Source: Corynebacterium kroppenstedtii
Lineage (GTDB): Bacteria > Actinomycetota > Actinomycetes > Mycobacteriales > Mycobacteriaceae
NCBI RefSeq assembly: GCF_016894245.1
Contig: NZ_CP069792.1
Coordinates: 1,736,001 to 1,800,000 of the forward strand
Length of the DNA: 64,000 bases
Direction: 5' to 3'
The notes beneath the pieces are model-generated. The model made no database searches, was not told the origin of the DNA, and saw nothing but the letters and a program-made list of their open reading frames with translations. The position numbers and the translations under genes are program-made. Below, one piece after another: positions 56,199 through 64,000 of this stretch (the stretch's first letter is position 1; the number at the start of each line of letters is the position of its first letter).

Positions 56199-56861
56199 GT
56201 GACCAAGCATGATAATTCCGCGGACGATCCCAATTACGTACAGATCGGTCGCGTCGTCAAGCCACATGGGGTCCGGGGAGAATTCGTCGTCGAACCAACC
56301 ACTGATGACCCCGAGGGGCGCTTCGCGGTGGGAAGCATCGTCAAGGCTATGCCTGTAGGTGGGCGCCAGCGTCGGAATGGCGGATCTCAGGAGCCTTTTA
56401 CTTTGACCGTGGCGTCGATTCGGGGGCACCAAGACAGAATCATCATGAAGGCTGAGGAAGTTGCGGATCGGAATGCCGCGGAGTCTTTGCGCGGAGTGCG
56501 TTTCGTTGCAGAGCCGGTTATCGACCACTCCGACGACGAGTTTTATGACTTCGAGTTGGAAGGGCTTCACGTCCTCACTGTGGGTCCAGTGAGTGCGGAG
56601 GAAGCGCACGCGCGAGCCTATGAGGGGGCTCAACCAGAGCCTGAGGATGTCGGAATTGTCAAGAATGTGTTGCGCGGCCCTGCCCAGCGCTTGCTGGAAG
56701 TGGAGATCGAGTCCGACGGTGCAGACGCTGGCGACGCAGCGTCCGAGAGTGCGCCGCGGACGGTCCTCATTCCATTTGTCCAGGCGATTGTACCGATCGT
56801 CGATATCGACAATGAGGCCATTGTTGTGACCCCGCCCGAGGGATTGTTGGACCTACCGTAG
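56199..56861 (+). CDS. rimM: Ribosome maturation factor RimM
   Basis: RimM helps 30S head assembly and binds S19. The N-terminal RimM domain (YVQIGRVVKPHGVRGEFVV) is followed by a PRC-barrel domain with FYDFELEGLHVLT and IPFVQAIVPIVDI. With 220 residues it is longer than average owing to acidic insertions near 135-185. The start GTG at 56199 has GATAAT six bases upstream and no ribosome binding site, so a leaderless mRNA is possible. trmD follows after nine bases. Confidence 0.94.
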   Translation: MTKHDNSADDPNYVQIGRVVKPHGVRGEFVVEPTTDDPEGRFAVGSIVKAMPVGGRQRRNGGSQEPFTLTVASIRGHQDRIIMKAEEVADRNAAESLRGVRFVAEPVIDHSDDEFYDFELEGLHVLTVGPVSAEEAHARAYEGAQPEPEDVGIVKNVLRGPAQRLLEVEIESDGADAGDAASESAPRTVLIPFVQAIVPIVDIDNEAIVVTPPEGLLDLP

Positions 56862-56870
56862 GAGGACAGG

Positions 56871-57842
56871 ATGGATAAGGAAACGACCGTGCCTCACCAC
56901 CTGCGGCTTGATGTCATCACCATCTTTCCCGCCTATATGGAACCCTTGCGGCACGCCCTGCTCGGTAAAGCAATCGAGCAGGGAATCATTAGCGTCGGTG
57001 TTCACGACCTGCGGCAGTGGGCCTCGGGTGTTCACAAGTCCGTCGACGATTCACCCTATGGTGGCGGCCCGGGCATGGTGATGAAGCCCGACGTGTGGGG
57101 AAACGCGCTTGACGACGTCGCCCAGGGGACTGGTCCCGCCGCTGAGTCCGCGGACCTTGTCACAGCCGAGGCTCACCGGCGCCAACCCAGGCACGACGAC
57201 CTCCATCATTCATCTGACGGCATCAGTGGTTCGTCGGGGCAGGTCGTCGAGAGTGATCGCTCTGGCCACGCTGGCCACTCGGGGCACGCCTCGTCAACGC
57301 CGGTACTCGTCGTACCAACCCCGACAGGTACTCCATTTACCCAGGAGCTCGCGCATGAGCTAGCGCAGGAAGACCACCTCGTTTTCGCCTGTGGTCGATA
57401 TGAGGGGATCGACCAGCGCGTTTTTGAAGAAGCCAGCAGCCATTATCGGGTTCAGGAAGTGTCGATCGGCGACTACGTTTTGGTCGGCGGTGAAGTTGCT
57501 GTGTTAGTGATGGCTGAAGCGATCGTTCGTCTAATCCCGGGGGTCCTTGGTAATCGGCGCAGTCATGAGGAGGATTCGTTCTCTGAGGGGTTGTTGGAGG
57601 GGCCTAGGTACACGAAGCCGCGGTCATGGCGTGGTCGCGACGTTCCCGATATTTTGCTGTCGGGTGATCACGCGAAGGTCGATCAGTGGAATCGCGAGCG
57701 CGCCTTGGAAATCACGGCCCAACGTCGGCCAGATTTGATTGAGCGCTGCCGGGCTGCGGGGCTTCTGAACCATGCTGACGATGAGTGGCTGGAGCACAAC
57801 GGCTACCATCGGTCGGGTGATTATTCAGACCCTCGCTCATGA
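56871..57842 (+). CDS. trmD: tRNA (guanine37-N1)-methyltransferase with an inserted segment
   Basis: TrmD methylates G37 of tRNAs. It has the knot-fold motifs DVITIFPAYMEPL, SPYGGGPGMVMKPDVWG and CGRYEGIDQRV near 175, SIGDYVLVGGEVAVLV, and GLLEGPRYTKP. Between PDVWG and LVVPTPTGTPF there is an insertion of about 50 residues rich in His, Ser, Asp and Gly (about 90-145), so the protein has 323 residues rather than the usual 230-275. The insert falls on a loop before the catalytic centre. ATG follows GGAGGACAGG. Confidence 0.94.
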   Translation: MDKETTVPHHLRLDVITIFPAYMEPLRHALLGKAIEQGIISVGVHDLRQWASGVHKSVDDSPYGGGPGMVMKPDVWGNALDDVAQGTGPAAESADLVTAEAHRRQPRHDDLHHSSDGISGSSGQVVESDRSGHAGHSGHASSTPVLVVPTPTGTPFTQELAHELAQEDHLVFACGRYEGIDQRVFEEASSHYRVQEVSIGDYVLVGGEVAVLVMAEAIVRLIPGVLGNRRSHEEDSFSEGLLEGPRYTKPRSWRGRDVPDILLSGDHAKVDQWNRERALEITAQRRPDLIERCRAAGLLNHADDEWLEHNGYHRSGDYSDPRS

Positions 57843-60222
57843 ATTAGGTGTAACTGAACAACAAGTCCGCACGACTGTTGACTTATTGGACCAAGGTAAT
57901 ACGGTTCCCTTTATTGCTCGCTACCGCAAGGAAATGACCGGCGGTCTCGATGACGCCCAGCTTCGTACCCTGTCGGAGCGTTTGACCTATCTGCGGGAGC
58001 TTGAGGATCGCAAGCACACGATTCTCGAAGCGATTGATAATCAGGGCAAGCTGACCGATGAGTTGCGTGATCTCATTCAACAGTGCGACACGAAGGCTCG
58101 CTTAGAGGATCTGTATCTGCCGTATAAAAAGCGCCGCAGGACGAAGGCAGATAAGGCACGTGAAGCTGGTCTTGAGCCACTGCTTGACTCTCTACTTGAC
58201 GACGCCACCCTGGAGCCGGAATCGGCCGCGCAAACCTATACAACCGAGGGGTTTGAAGATGCGAAAGCGGCGCTGGAGGGTGCTCGCGCTATTTTCGTCG
58301 ACCGCTTAGCAACGAACGCCGATCTCGTCGGCCATATTCGCGATAGAGTGTGGGATTCTGGTGCCCTCGAGGCTCACGTTGTGGAGGGCAAAGAACAGGA
58401 GGGGGCCACTTATCGGGATTATTTCGACTTCGCAGAGCAGCTCTCGGATGTGCCGTCGCACCGGGTGTTAGCCCTGTTGCGTGGTGAGCGTGAGGGGATC
58501 ATCTCCCTGTCGGTCGATCCAGGCGACGATGATCCCTATATTGGCCTTATTACCGACGATGCGGACTTGGGGAGCACTATTGACAGTGATGGCCCCGCGG
58601 CAGACTGGATTGAGAAAGCGATCAAGTGGGGTTGGAGAACGAAACTGAGCGTTTCCGCGAGCTTGGATGCCCGGATGCGGGCGAAAGAAAAAGCGGAAGC
58701 AACGGCGGTAGAGGTCTTTGCGAAGAATCTTCACGACGTCTTACTTGCTGCTCCGGCGGGCCAGAAGGTGACGATCGGCCTCGACCCCGGTTACCGCAAT
58801 GGCGTGAAAGTGGCGGTCGTTGATGACACGGGGAAAGTATTGGATACGACGATCGTGTACCCCCATCAGCCACAGAACAGGTGCTCGGCGGCTATCGAAG
58901 AATTGGCGACGATGTGCGCACGCCACCACGTTGCCTTGATGGCTATCGGCAACGGAACAGCTAGTCGCGAGACAGAAAAACTCTCTCGCGAGGCGGCGGC
59001 CAAAGTGAAAGAGCTGGGGGGCGACGCTCCGACTCCAGTGGTGGTGTCAGAGTCGGGAGCCTCCGTGTATTCGGCGTCGGAACTGGCGAGTAAAGAGTGC
59101 CCTGATCTCGATGTTTCGTTGCGTGGGGCGGTGTCGATTGCTCGCCGTTTGCAAGACCCTTTGGCCGAGTTGGTCAAGGTTGACCCAAAATCGATTGGTG
59201 TTGGGCAGTACCAGCATGACGTCAACCAGTCATCCCTGACCGATGCTCTCAACGCTGTGGTGGAAGACGCGGTTAATGCGGTGGGGGTTGATTTGAACAC
59301 CGCGTCGGCTCCGCTGCTGACCCGTGTGGCGGGTGTGACGCCGACCATCGCCGAGAACATTGTGGCGTACCGGGAGGACAATGGTGCTTTCGATTCGCGC
59401 ACAACGTTGACAAAGGTTCCGCGCCTGGGGCCGAAAGCATTTGAACAGTGTGCTGGTTTCTTGCGTATCCGTGGGGGTTCGCAGCCCCTCGACGCGTCGG
59501 CAGTACACCCTGAGTCGTATGGTGTTGTCTCGATCATTGCGGATGCGACTGGTTTAGATGTGGACCACTTGATGGGCAATTCTCGAGTACTCAGTGGGCT
59601 CGACCCCGCTCAGTTTGCCCAAGGGACTGTCGGGATTCCGACGGTAACCGATATCATCGCTGAGCTCGATAAACCGGGTCGCGATCCGCGTCCGGAGTTC
59701 CGGACCGCAACGTTCAAAGAGGGCATAGAAAAGGTTTCTGATTTAACTCCGGGAATGGTGCTTGAAGGGACGGTCACGAATGTTGCCGCCTTCGGAGCCT
59801 TTGTCGATATCGGAGTCCATCAGGACGGGCTCGTCCATGTGTCGGCGATGAGTGATCGTTTTGTGTCGGATCCGCACGATGTTGTGAAGTCAGGCCAGGT
59901 GGTTCGCGTCAAAGTTATGGACGTTGATACAGACCGGCAGCGGATTGGGTTGTCTCTGCGGTTGAACGACGAGCCGGGAGAGAAACGTCAGCGCTCTAGC
60001 ACTGGGGGCTCTAGCTCTCGGGGTCAACGTCGACAAGGCGATGATCGCGAGGACCGCCGAGATCGTCGCGGTCACTCGTCTCATCGACGTGCCCAGGGTT
60101 CGCGTAAGTCCTACCAGGGTGGCCGCAAGGCTCATCAGGGTGGTCGGCGACGAGCGGGTACCCGACGTGAGCAGGGTGGCTCCATGGCTGATGCCCTTCG
60201 TCGCGCCGGGTTTGGCAAGTGA
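57817..60222 (+). CDS. tex: Tex-type RNA-binding transcription accessory protein
   Basis: Tex (YhgF) is a nucleic-acid-binding protein linked to transcription. The 801-residue protein has the N-terminal TEX helical domain (TVPFIARYRKEMTGGLD near 28), a YqgF-like RNase H fold (TIGLDPGYRNGVKVAV near 322), helix-hairpin-helix region, and an S1 domain (about 645-715: VLEGTVTNVAAFGAFVDIGV). A very basic Arg/Gly/Ser tail of about 80 residues ends it. GTG at 57817 matches the family start (MIIQTLAHELGVTEQQV); it overlaps trmD by 26 bases. In mycobacteria another gene occupies this place. Confidence 0.93.
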   Translation: MIIQTLAHELGVTEQQVRTTVDLLDQGNTVPFIARYRKEMTGGLDDAQLRTLSERLTYLRELEDRKHTILEAIDNQGKLTDELRDLIQQCDTKARLEDLYLPYKKRRRTKADKAREAGLEPLLDSLLDDATLEPESAAQTYTTEGFEDAKAALEGARAIFVDRLATNADLVGHIRDRVWDSGALEAHVVEGKEQEGATYRDYFDFAEQLSDVPSHRVLALLRGEREGIISLSVDPGDDDPYIGLITDDADLGSTIDSDGPAADWIEKAIKWGWRTKLSVSASLDARMRAKEKAEATAVEVFAKNLHDVLLAAPAGQKVTIGLDPGYRNGVKVAVVDDTGKVLDTTIVYPHQPQNRCSAAIEELATMCARHHVALMAIGNGTASRETEKLSREAAAKVKELGGDAPTPVVVSESGASVYSASELASKECPDLDVSLRGAVSIARRLQDPLAELVKVDPKSIGVGQYQHDVNQSSLTDALNAVVEDAVNAVGVDLNTASAPLLTRVAGVTPTIAENIVAYREDNGAFDSRTTLTKVPRLGPKAFEQCAGFLRIRGGSQPLDASAVHPESYGVVSIIADATGLDVDHLMGNSRVLSGLDPAQFAQGTVGIPTVTDIIAELDKPGRDPRPEFRTATFKEGIEKVSDLTPGMVLEGTVTNVAAFGAFVDIGVHQDGLVHVSAMSDRFVSDPHDVVKSGQVVRVKVMDVDTDRQRIGLSLRLNDEPGEKRQRSSTGGSSSRGQRRQGDDREDRRDRRGHSSHRRAQGSRKSYQGGRKAHQGGRRRAGTRREQGGSMADALRRAGFGK

Positions 60223-60318
60223 CGGGCGGCAATGAGGTGACCATTGCTGATTAACGGGAAGTATAGGCCGAGATCCGGTGCTCAAGCTTCGGTAGACACA
60301 CCGATTACGTCGGTTGAG

Positions 60319-60348
60319 TTGAAGAAAATACTGCTGTAGTGCAATAAT
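60319..60348 (+). promoter_or_regulatory. Candidate rplS promoter
   Basis: TTGAAG (60319-60324) and AATAAT (60343-60348) are 18 bases apart, a plausible sigma-A pair about 220 bases upstream of rplS. The rest of the 344-base gap between tex and rplS (60223-60566) shows nothing else clear. A ribosome binding site-like GAAGGA lies before the rplS ATG. Confidence 0.4.
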
Positions 60349-60566
60349 TTCGGGGTTGTCTGTTTCGCCGAGTGCAAGCGAAAGTCATCGTTGTAATAAA
60401 AGCCATCGTCGTAACAATCGACGTTGGTCCTGGGATGCTGCACGGCACTATCCCATAGCACTCTGCGTAACTCGACAGTGAAATATGTACTGGGTACGAA
60501 CCGGCCGAGCGCCCTCCAGGGAAGTGCCGCTAGGTTCCTCTGCTCCGACTACGAAGGATCGTATTC

Positions 60567-60908
60567 ATGAACATTCTTGACAAGGTTGATGCTGCATCAT
60601 TGCGCGACGATATTCCGGAGTTCCGCTCCGGCGATACCGTTGATGTCCACGTGAAGGTCATCGAGGGGCAGAAGTCACGTATTCAGGTGTTCCGCGGCGT
60701 TGTTATCCGTCGCCAAGGCTCCAGTATCCGTGAGACCTTCACCGTCCGCAAGGTGTCGTTCGGCATCGGTGTGGAGCGTACTTTCCCGGTTCACACACCG
60801 AATATCGACCACATCGAGGTTTTGACCCGCGGTGACGTTCGCCGGGCCAAGCTGTACTACCTGCGTAACCTGCGTGGTAAGGCAGCCAAGATTAAGGAAC
60901 GTCGTTAA
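60567..60908 (+). CDS. rplS: 50S ribosomal protein L19
   Basis: L19, at the 30S-50S interface. Complete 113-residue protein with the motif [22 protein letters not shown] and the end [21 protein letters not shown] at 60567 has GAAGGA upstream. A strong terminator follows. Confidence 0.97.
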   Translation: MNILDKVDAASLRDDIPEFRSGDTVDVHVKVIEGQKSRIQVFRGVVIRRQGSSIRETFTVRKVSFGIGVERTFPVHTPNIDHIEVLTRGDVRRAKLYYLRNLRGKAAKIKERR

Positions 60909-60948
60909 TCGGCTGTCCGTCGTTGACCACCTCGGTGGTGTGACAATG

Positions 60949-60991
60949 AAGACCAATGTGAGTGCTCAGGCACATCGCATTGGTCTTTTTT
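60949..60991 (+). terminator. Rho-independent terminator after rplS
   Basis: AAGACCAATG (60949-60958) and CATTGGTCTT (60978-60987) form a perfect ten-base-pair stem, continued by TTTT. A smaller CCACC/GGTGG hairpin precedes it at about 60927-60938. Confidence 0.95.
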
Positions 60992-61478
60992 GATGCCAAT
61001 TGTGTCGTATGGCCCGTTACTCATTGTGCGGTTGGCCTGAAAGGGGTCGGGTGTAGGTCAGTGTAGGGGAGGTAGAGGCGGTGATTGACCCATCAATCCC
61101 CGGGCCTGACATAACGATGCTCACGAATATGTGGGCGTAAAAAACGTCGTTTACGTAGAAACCATCGGCGTAAAGCGGGGAACCTCACCTTAAACAGGGG
61201 TGATTTTCGTAGGATGAGCCTTTTTCTACGGTTGCGTAGGTAGTTTGAATGTTGGTTCTTCAGTTTCCCCTCTCGTATGGCTGTGAGCTACTACCGCAGT
61301 GCTGCCCGCGAAACCGGTATGACAACCGGTGACGTTCCCAAAGCGTTGCAGTCGTGTTCCTGTCATCGAGAACTGTTGAAACTTTCTTATTACTGGATCG
61401 AATACACGTTGCACTCAGTCGCAGTGAATAAACTCTGATCACGTCGAGTCGAGTGCAAGGTTGTGCGAAAGGCTCATA
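60992..61478. other. Intergenic region upstream of the secreted lipase
   Basis: These 487 bases hold no gene I can support; open frames on the minus strand (61226-61442) have no start signals. The region should carry the lipase promoter, but I see no convincing -35/-10 pair. Confidence 0.4.
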
Positions 61479-62543
61479 ATGCTCTCATCGCTTCACTCGT
61501 CGACGAAGAAAGTGGCCGCGTGTGTCCTTGCTGCCGCTACTGCTATCGCCGGAATGACAGGTGTGGTCGGCACCAACCCACAGGCTTCAGCTAAACCCAT
61601 AACGACACAGGTTGATGTTCCTGCGGCGACGAATGTCTCATGGGCTGAAACCGTCGGCCACGGACCAAAAGAGGATAGCTTTGTTCAGGCGACATTGCTG
61701 GGCATGGCGAATCCGGCTTTGGCTCCTCAAGGTGCAAATGTGGAATGTACTCCTCGCCCCGGTGAAAATCCCATTGTTTTGCTTCACGGTTTGAACTCGA
61801 ATTTCTATTCGACATATGCACGGATGGCTCCGGAACTCGCAGCTGCAGGGTTCTGTGTCTATGGATTCAATTACGGTGACCCGCGGCCGATGACGGCAGA
61901 TAACGCGACGGCACCCGGGTTGATCCCTGGCCTGAATGGCCTTAACCCGATGGCGGATAGCGTGGATGAAGTTACCGCCAAGATTGATGCGATTCGTGAG
62001 AACCTAGGGGGTAGCGATGTTGACATCATCGGGTACTCCGAGGGTGGCTCGATGGCTGCCGCGTACACCAAGCGTAAAGAGGGTAAGGGCGTCGGTAAGG
62101 TCATCACCCTCGGTGGTGTTCTCAAAGGCACCACGCTGGTCGGAGTGAACCACCTCTATCAGGAGTTGGACGCTGCTGGATTGCCGATCAGCACTGTCGT
62201 TGGTGCGCTGGGTGGCCCGGCGTCGAATGACCTCTTAACTGGATCAGATTTCATGACTCATGAGATGAGCGACGTTGAGGTTCCTGGGGTCAAGTACGTA
62301 TCCATTTCGTCTCATGCTGATTTGGTTGTCACGCCGACAAGTCATGCGCAGTTTACGACGGCTGCCGAATCGGGCAAAGACGTTGATGTCAGCAACATTG
62401 TGACGCAAGACGGATGCAATAAGGATTATGGCGATCACCTTTCGTACACGACTAATCCGCGTGTTATTGCTTATGCGATGAACGCGTTGGGCCGGGATGT
62501 CGCAGTTCCGTGTGTTCCCGCCGTTTTGTTCGCGACGTCATAG
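61479..62543 (+). CDS. Secreted triacylglycerol lipase/esterase
   Basis: Extracellular alpha/beta-hydrolase of 354 residues. A signal peptide (about 1-38, ending in QASA) precedes IVLLHGLNSNFYSTYARMAP with the oxyanion-hole HG, and the nucleophile motif GYSEGGSMAA (Ser187), with candidate Asp in SSHADLVVTP and His in DYGDHLSY. It resembles lipases of the EstB/actinobacterial lipase class. It should release fatty acids from host lipids. ATG at 61479 follows GAAAGG. Lipophilic corynebacteria commonly carry such lipases. Confidence 0.88.
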   Translation: MLSSLHSSTKKVAACVLAAATAIAGMTGVVGTNPQASAKPITTQVDVPAATNVSWAETVGHGPKEDSFVQATLLGMANPALAPQGANVECTPRPGENPIVLLHGLNSNFYSTYARMAPELAAAGFCVYGFNYGDPRPMTADNATAPGLIPGLNGLNPMADSVDEVTAKIDAIRENLGGSDVDIIGYSEGGSMAAAYTKRKEGKGVGKVITLGGVLKGTTLVGVNHLYQELDAAGLPISTVVGALGGPASNDLLTGSDFMTHEMSDVEVPGVKYVSISSHADLVVTPTSHAQFTTAAESGKDVDVSNIVTQDGCNKDYGDHLSYTTNPRVIAYAMNALGRDVAVPCVPAVLFATS

Positions 62544-62637
62544 GCGGTGGACTCGGCAAAGTTGTTGCCCCACTGCGATCCGCCATCGCAGTGGAGACAT
62601 CATGTTTTGCTGAATTCTGCTGGTACTATGACGGCCT

Positions 62638-63597
62638 GTGACCGAAACTAACCCACCGGGCTGGCGCCCCCGTACGAGCCCCGAGCGTTTACGTGCGTCG
62701 AGGACGAGCATCGATCGCTCGTCATCCGATGGGCGACGCGGTCGGCACCAGCCGTCACACACCTCGGTCAGGCAAGACAGCAGGCGACTACGGGCGCAAC
62801 GGCATCCTCGCGGTAGCAACAGGCCTCAAAGCTATTCGGCACGACGTCGTGTCGCTGCTCCGTCGAAAGCCGAGCGCGCGAGAAAACAGTCGCCCCGTTC
62901 TGAGCGTCCATGGTATATCGATGTCCCCATTATTATCGCGATTGCGCTCATAGCGACCATTGCTTTTCAAGCAGTGGTGGGGAGGGTCTATGTCATTCCT
63001 TCTGAATCCATGGAGCCCACGCTGCATGGATGTACAGACTGCAATAATGACCGAATTTTTGTCAATAAAATGGTGTATGACTTTAAGGACCCCAAGCCCG
63101 GTGATGTGGTTGTTTTTAAGGGGCCTGACTCCTGGGATAATGCGTATACAACGAGTAGATCGAGTAATCGAATTGTCCGTGGTTTTCAAAACTTAGGCTC
63201 GTATATCGGGCTCGTGGCCCCAGACGAAAATGATCTTGTTAAACGTGTGATAGCGACTGGTGGCCAGACAGTGGAATGCCTGCCTGGTGATAAAGGGGTC
63301 AAAGTTAACGGAACGTATATTGATAATTCGTATATTATGAACCCGCCTTCCCGGAGTGTCGATACTAAAGGTGGCTCGACTGCCTGCGGAGGTGAATACT
63401 TTGGACCTGTGAAAGTTCCTCAGGACCATCTGTGGGTCATGGGAGATAACCGGACCAATTCCAGAGATTCTCGGTTCCATGTGGGGGATGAGTACCAAGG
63501 AACTGTTCCGGTGGATAATGTGATTGGTCGCGTTGATGCTCGTATTTTGCCGTTTAATCGGTTAGGGACTGTGAAGCATCCTCAGATTCAGTCGTAG
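62638..63597 (+). CDS. lepB: Signal peptidase I
   Basis: Signal peptidase I cleaves signal peptides on the outer face of the membrane. An unusually long, basic cytoplasmic tail (1-90) precedes one membrane helix (about 92-114) and the catalytic domain: [12 protein letters not shown] with Ser124, [15 protein letters not shown] with Lys202, and [15 protein letters not shown] at 62638 lies eight bases after TACTAT with no ribosome binding site, so a leaderless mRNA is likely. It lies between rplS and rnhB as in mycobacteria. Confidence 0.94.
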   Translation: MTETNPPGWRPRTSPERLRASRTSIDRSSSDGRRGRHQPSHTSVRQDSRRLRAQRHPRGSNRPQSYSARRRVAAPSKAERARKQSPRSERPWYIDVPIIIAIALIATIAFQAVVGRVYVIPSESMEPTLHGCTDCNNDRIFVNKMVYDFKDPKPGDVVVFKGPDSWDNAYTTSRSSNRIVRGFQNLGSYIGLVAPDENDLVKRVIATGGQTVECLPGDKGVKVNGTYIDNSYIMNPPSRSVDTKGGSTACGGEYFGPVKVPQDHLWVMGDNRTNSRDSRFHVGDEYQGTVPVDNVIGRVDARILPFNRLGTVKHPQIQS

Positions 63598-63754
63598 GGG
63601 ATCAGGTGCGCTGAAGATGCTGGGGGATGGTCTGCTGGTTGACGGACACTCGCGTAGCTTTAACCAGGTAAGAACATGCGTAGACACAAGCAAGCATGGT
63701 AGTGCTCACCATGCTGGCGCCCGGTTGAATATTCAGGCCACGCGAATTCGCCGT

Positions 63755-64000
63755 ATGCCACAAGCCCGGACATATGAGCATGCGTTGGTCAAAGCGGGGC
63801 TAGGTCCCGTCGCAGGTGTGGATGAGGCAGGTCGGGGAGCGTGTTGCGGCCCGATGGCTGTAGCCGCGTGCATTCTACCGGCAAAGCCCATTCATCCCCT
63901 GGATAAGCTGACTGATTCGAAGAAACTTTCTCCCACAATGAGAGAAAAACTATTCCCGATCATTAAAGATTGCGCTGAATCGTGGTCAGTTATTCTTATC
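63755..64000 (+). CDS. rnhB: Ribonuclease HII, cut by window end
   Basis: The first 82 codons of RNase HII, which removes ribonucleotides from DNA. The motif [22 protein letters not shown], with the catalytic Asp-Glu, is clear, followed by LTDSKKLSP. The start is uncertain: ATG 63755 ([11 protein letters not shown]) agrees with related proteins, but the frame is open to ATG 63617, which would add 46 residues. Confidence 0.9.
   Translation, partial: MPQARTYEHALVKAGLGPVAGVDEAGRGACCGPMAVAACILPAKPIHPLDKLTDSKKLSPTMREKLFPIIKDCAESWSVILI

Overview
The window looks like a chromosome segment of a Corynebacterium or a close relative in the Mycobacteriales. Base composition is moderately GC-rich. From leuC to rnhB the gene order follows the conserved actinobacterial order known from Mycobacterium tuberculosis (Rv2989 down to Rv2902c): ltbR-leuC-leuD, mutT1-like, gpsA-ddl-DUF3515-thiL-ung-DAK-recG, rsmD-coaD, sepIVA-like, DUF177, rnc, acyP-smc, ftsY, amtB-glnK-glnD, ffh, rpsP-KH-rimM-trmD, rplS, lepB and rnhB (cut by the window end). 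A lipophilic, skin-type corynebacterium of the C. kroppenstedtii kind would fit, but the species is a guess.

The left 15 kb is accessory. A frameshifted ybjQ gene (360-675) is followed on the same strand by a large NUDIX + phospholipase-D nuclease + superfamily-2 helicase + DUF3427 fusion (760-4218), a candidate nucleic-acid repair or defence protein. Next to it lies an AT-rich stretch without convincing genes (4237-5097). Then comes a compact creatine-utilisation locus: an MFS transporter and creatinase on the minus strand, with a divergent monomeric sarcosine oxidase (5098-9290). A large sigma-region-4-like DNA-binding protein (9839-11779), a YkvI-type membrane protein, a lipid kinase and an Nramp metal transporter follow.

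The central and right parts (15.5-64 kb) hold housekeeping genes for leucine synthesis, cell-wall precursors, thiamine phosphate, DNA repair, septation, chromosome condensation, protein export (Ffh, FtsY, LepB), nitrogen control (AmtB-GlnK-GlnD) and ribosome or tRNA maturation. Several non-core genes interrupt this backbone: an alanine/glycine:cation symporter where mutM usually lies between rnc and acyP-smc; a 1212-residue protein of unknown function between smc and ftsY; a secreted SGNH esterase with a frameshift between ftsY and amtB; an OafA-type acyltransferase with an SGNH domain between glnD and ffh; and a secreted lipase between rplS and lepB.

Several genes (ltbR, ddl, khpA, lepB and perhaps rimM) have a -10-like hexamer only 6-8 bases before the start codon and no clear ribosome binding site, which suggests leaderless mRNAs. 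Two genes carry single-base frameshifts (ybjQ and the SGNH esterase). mntH has no conventional start codon upstream of its first membrane helix; a good ribosome binding site points to ACG. I found no rRNA, tRNA, CRISPR array or complete insertion sequence. The most interesting regions are the creatine locus, the NUDIX-PLD-helicase fusion, the sigma-like regulator and the 1212-residue unknown protein.
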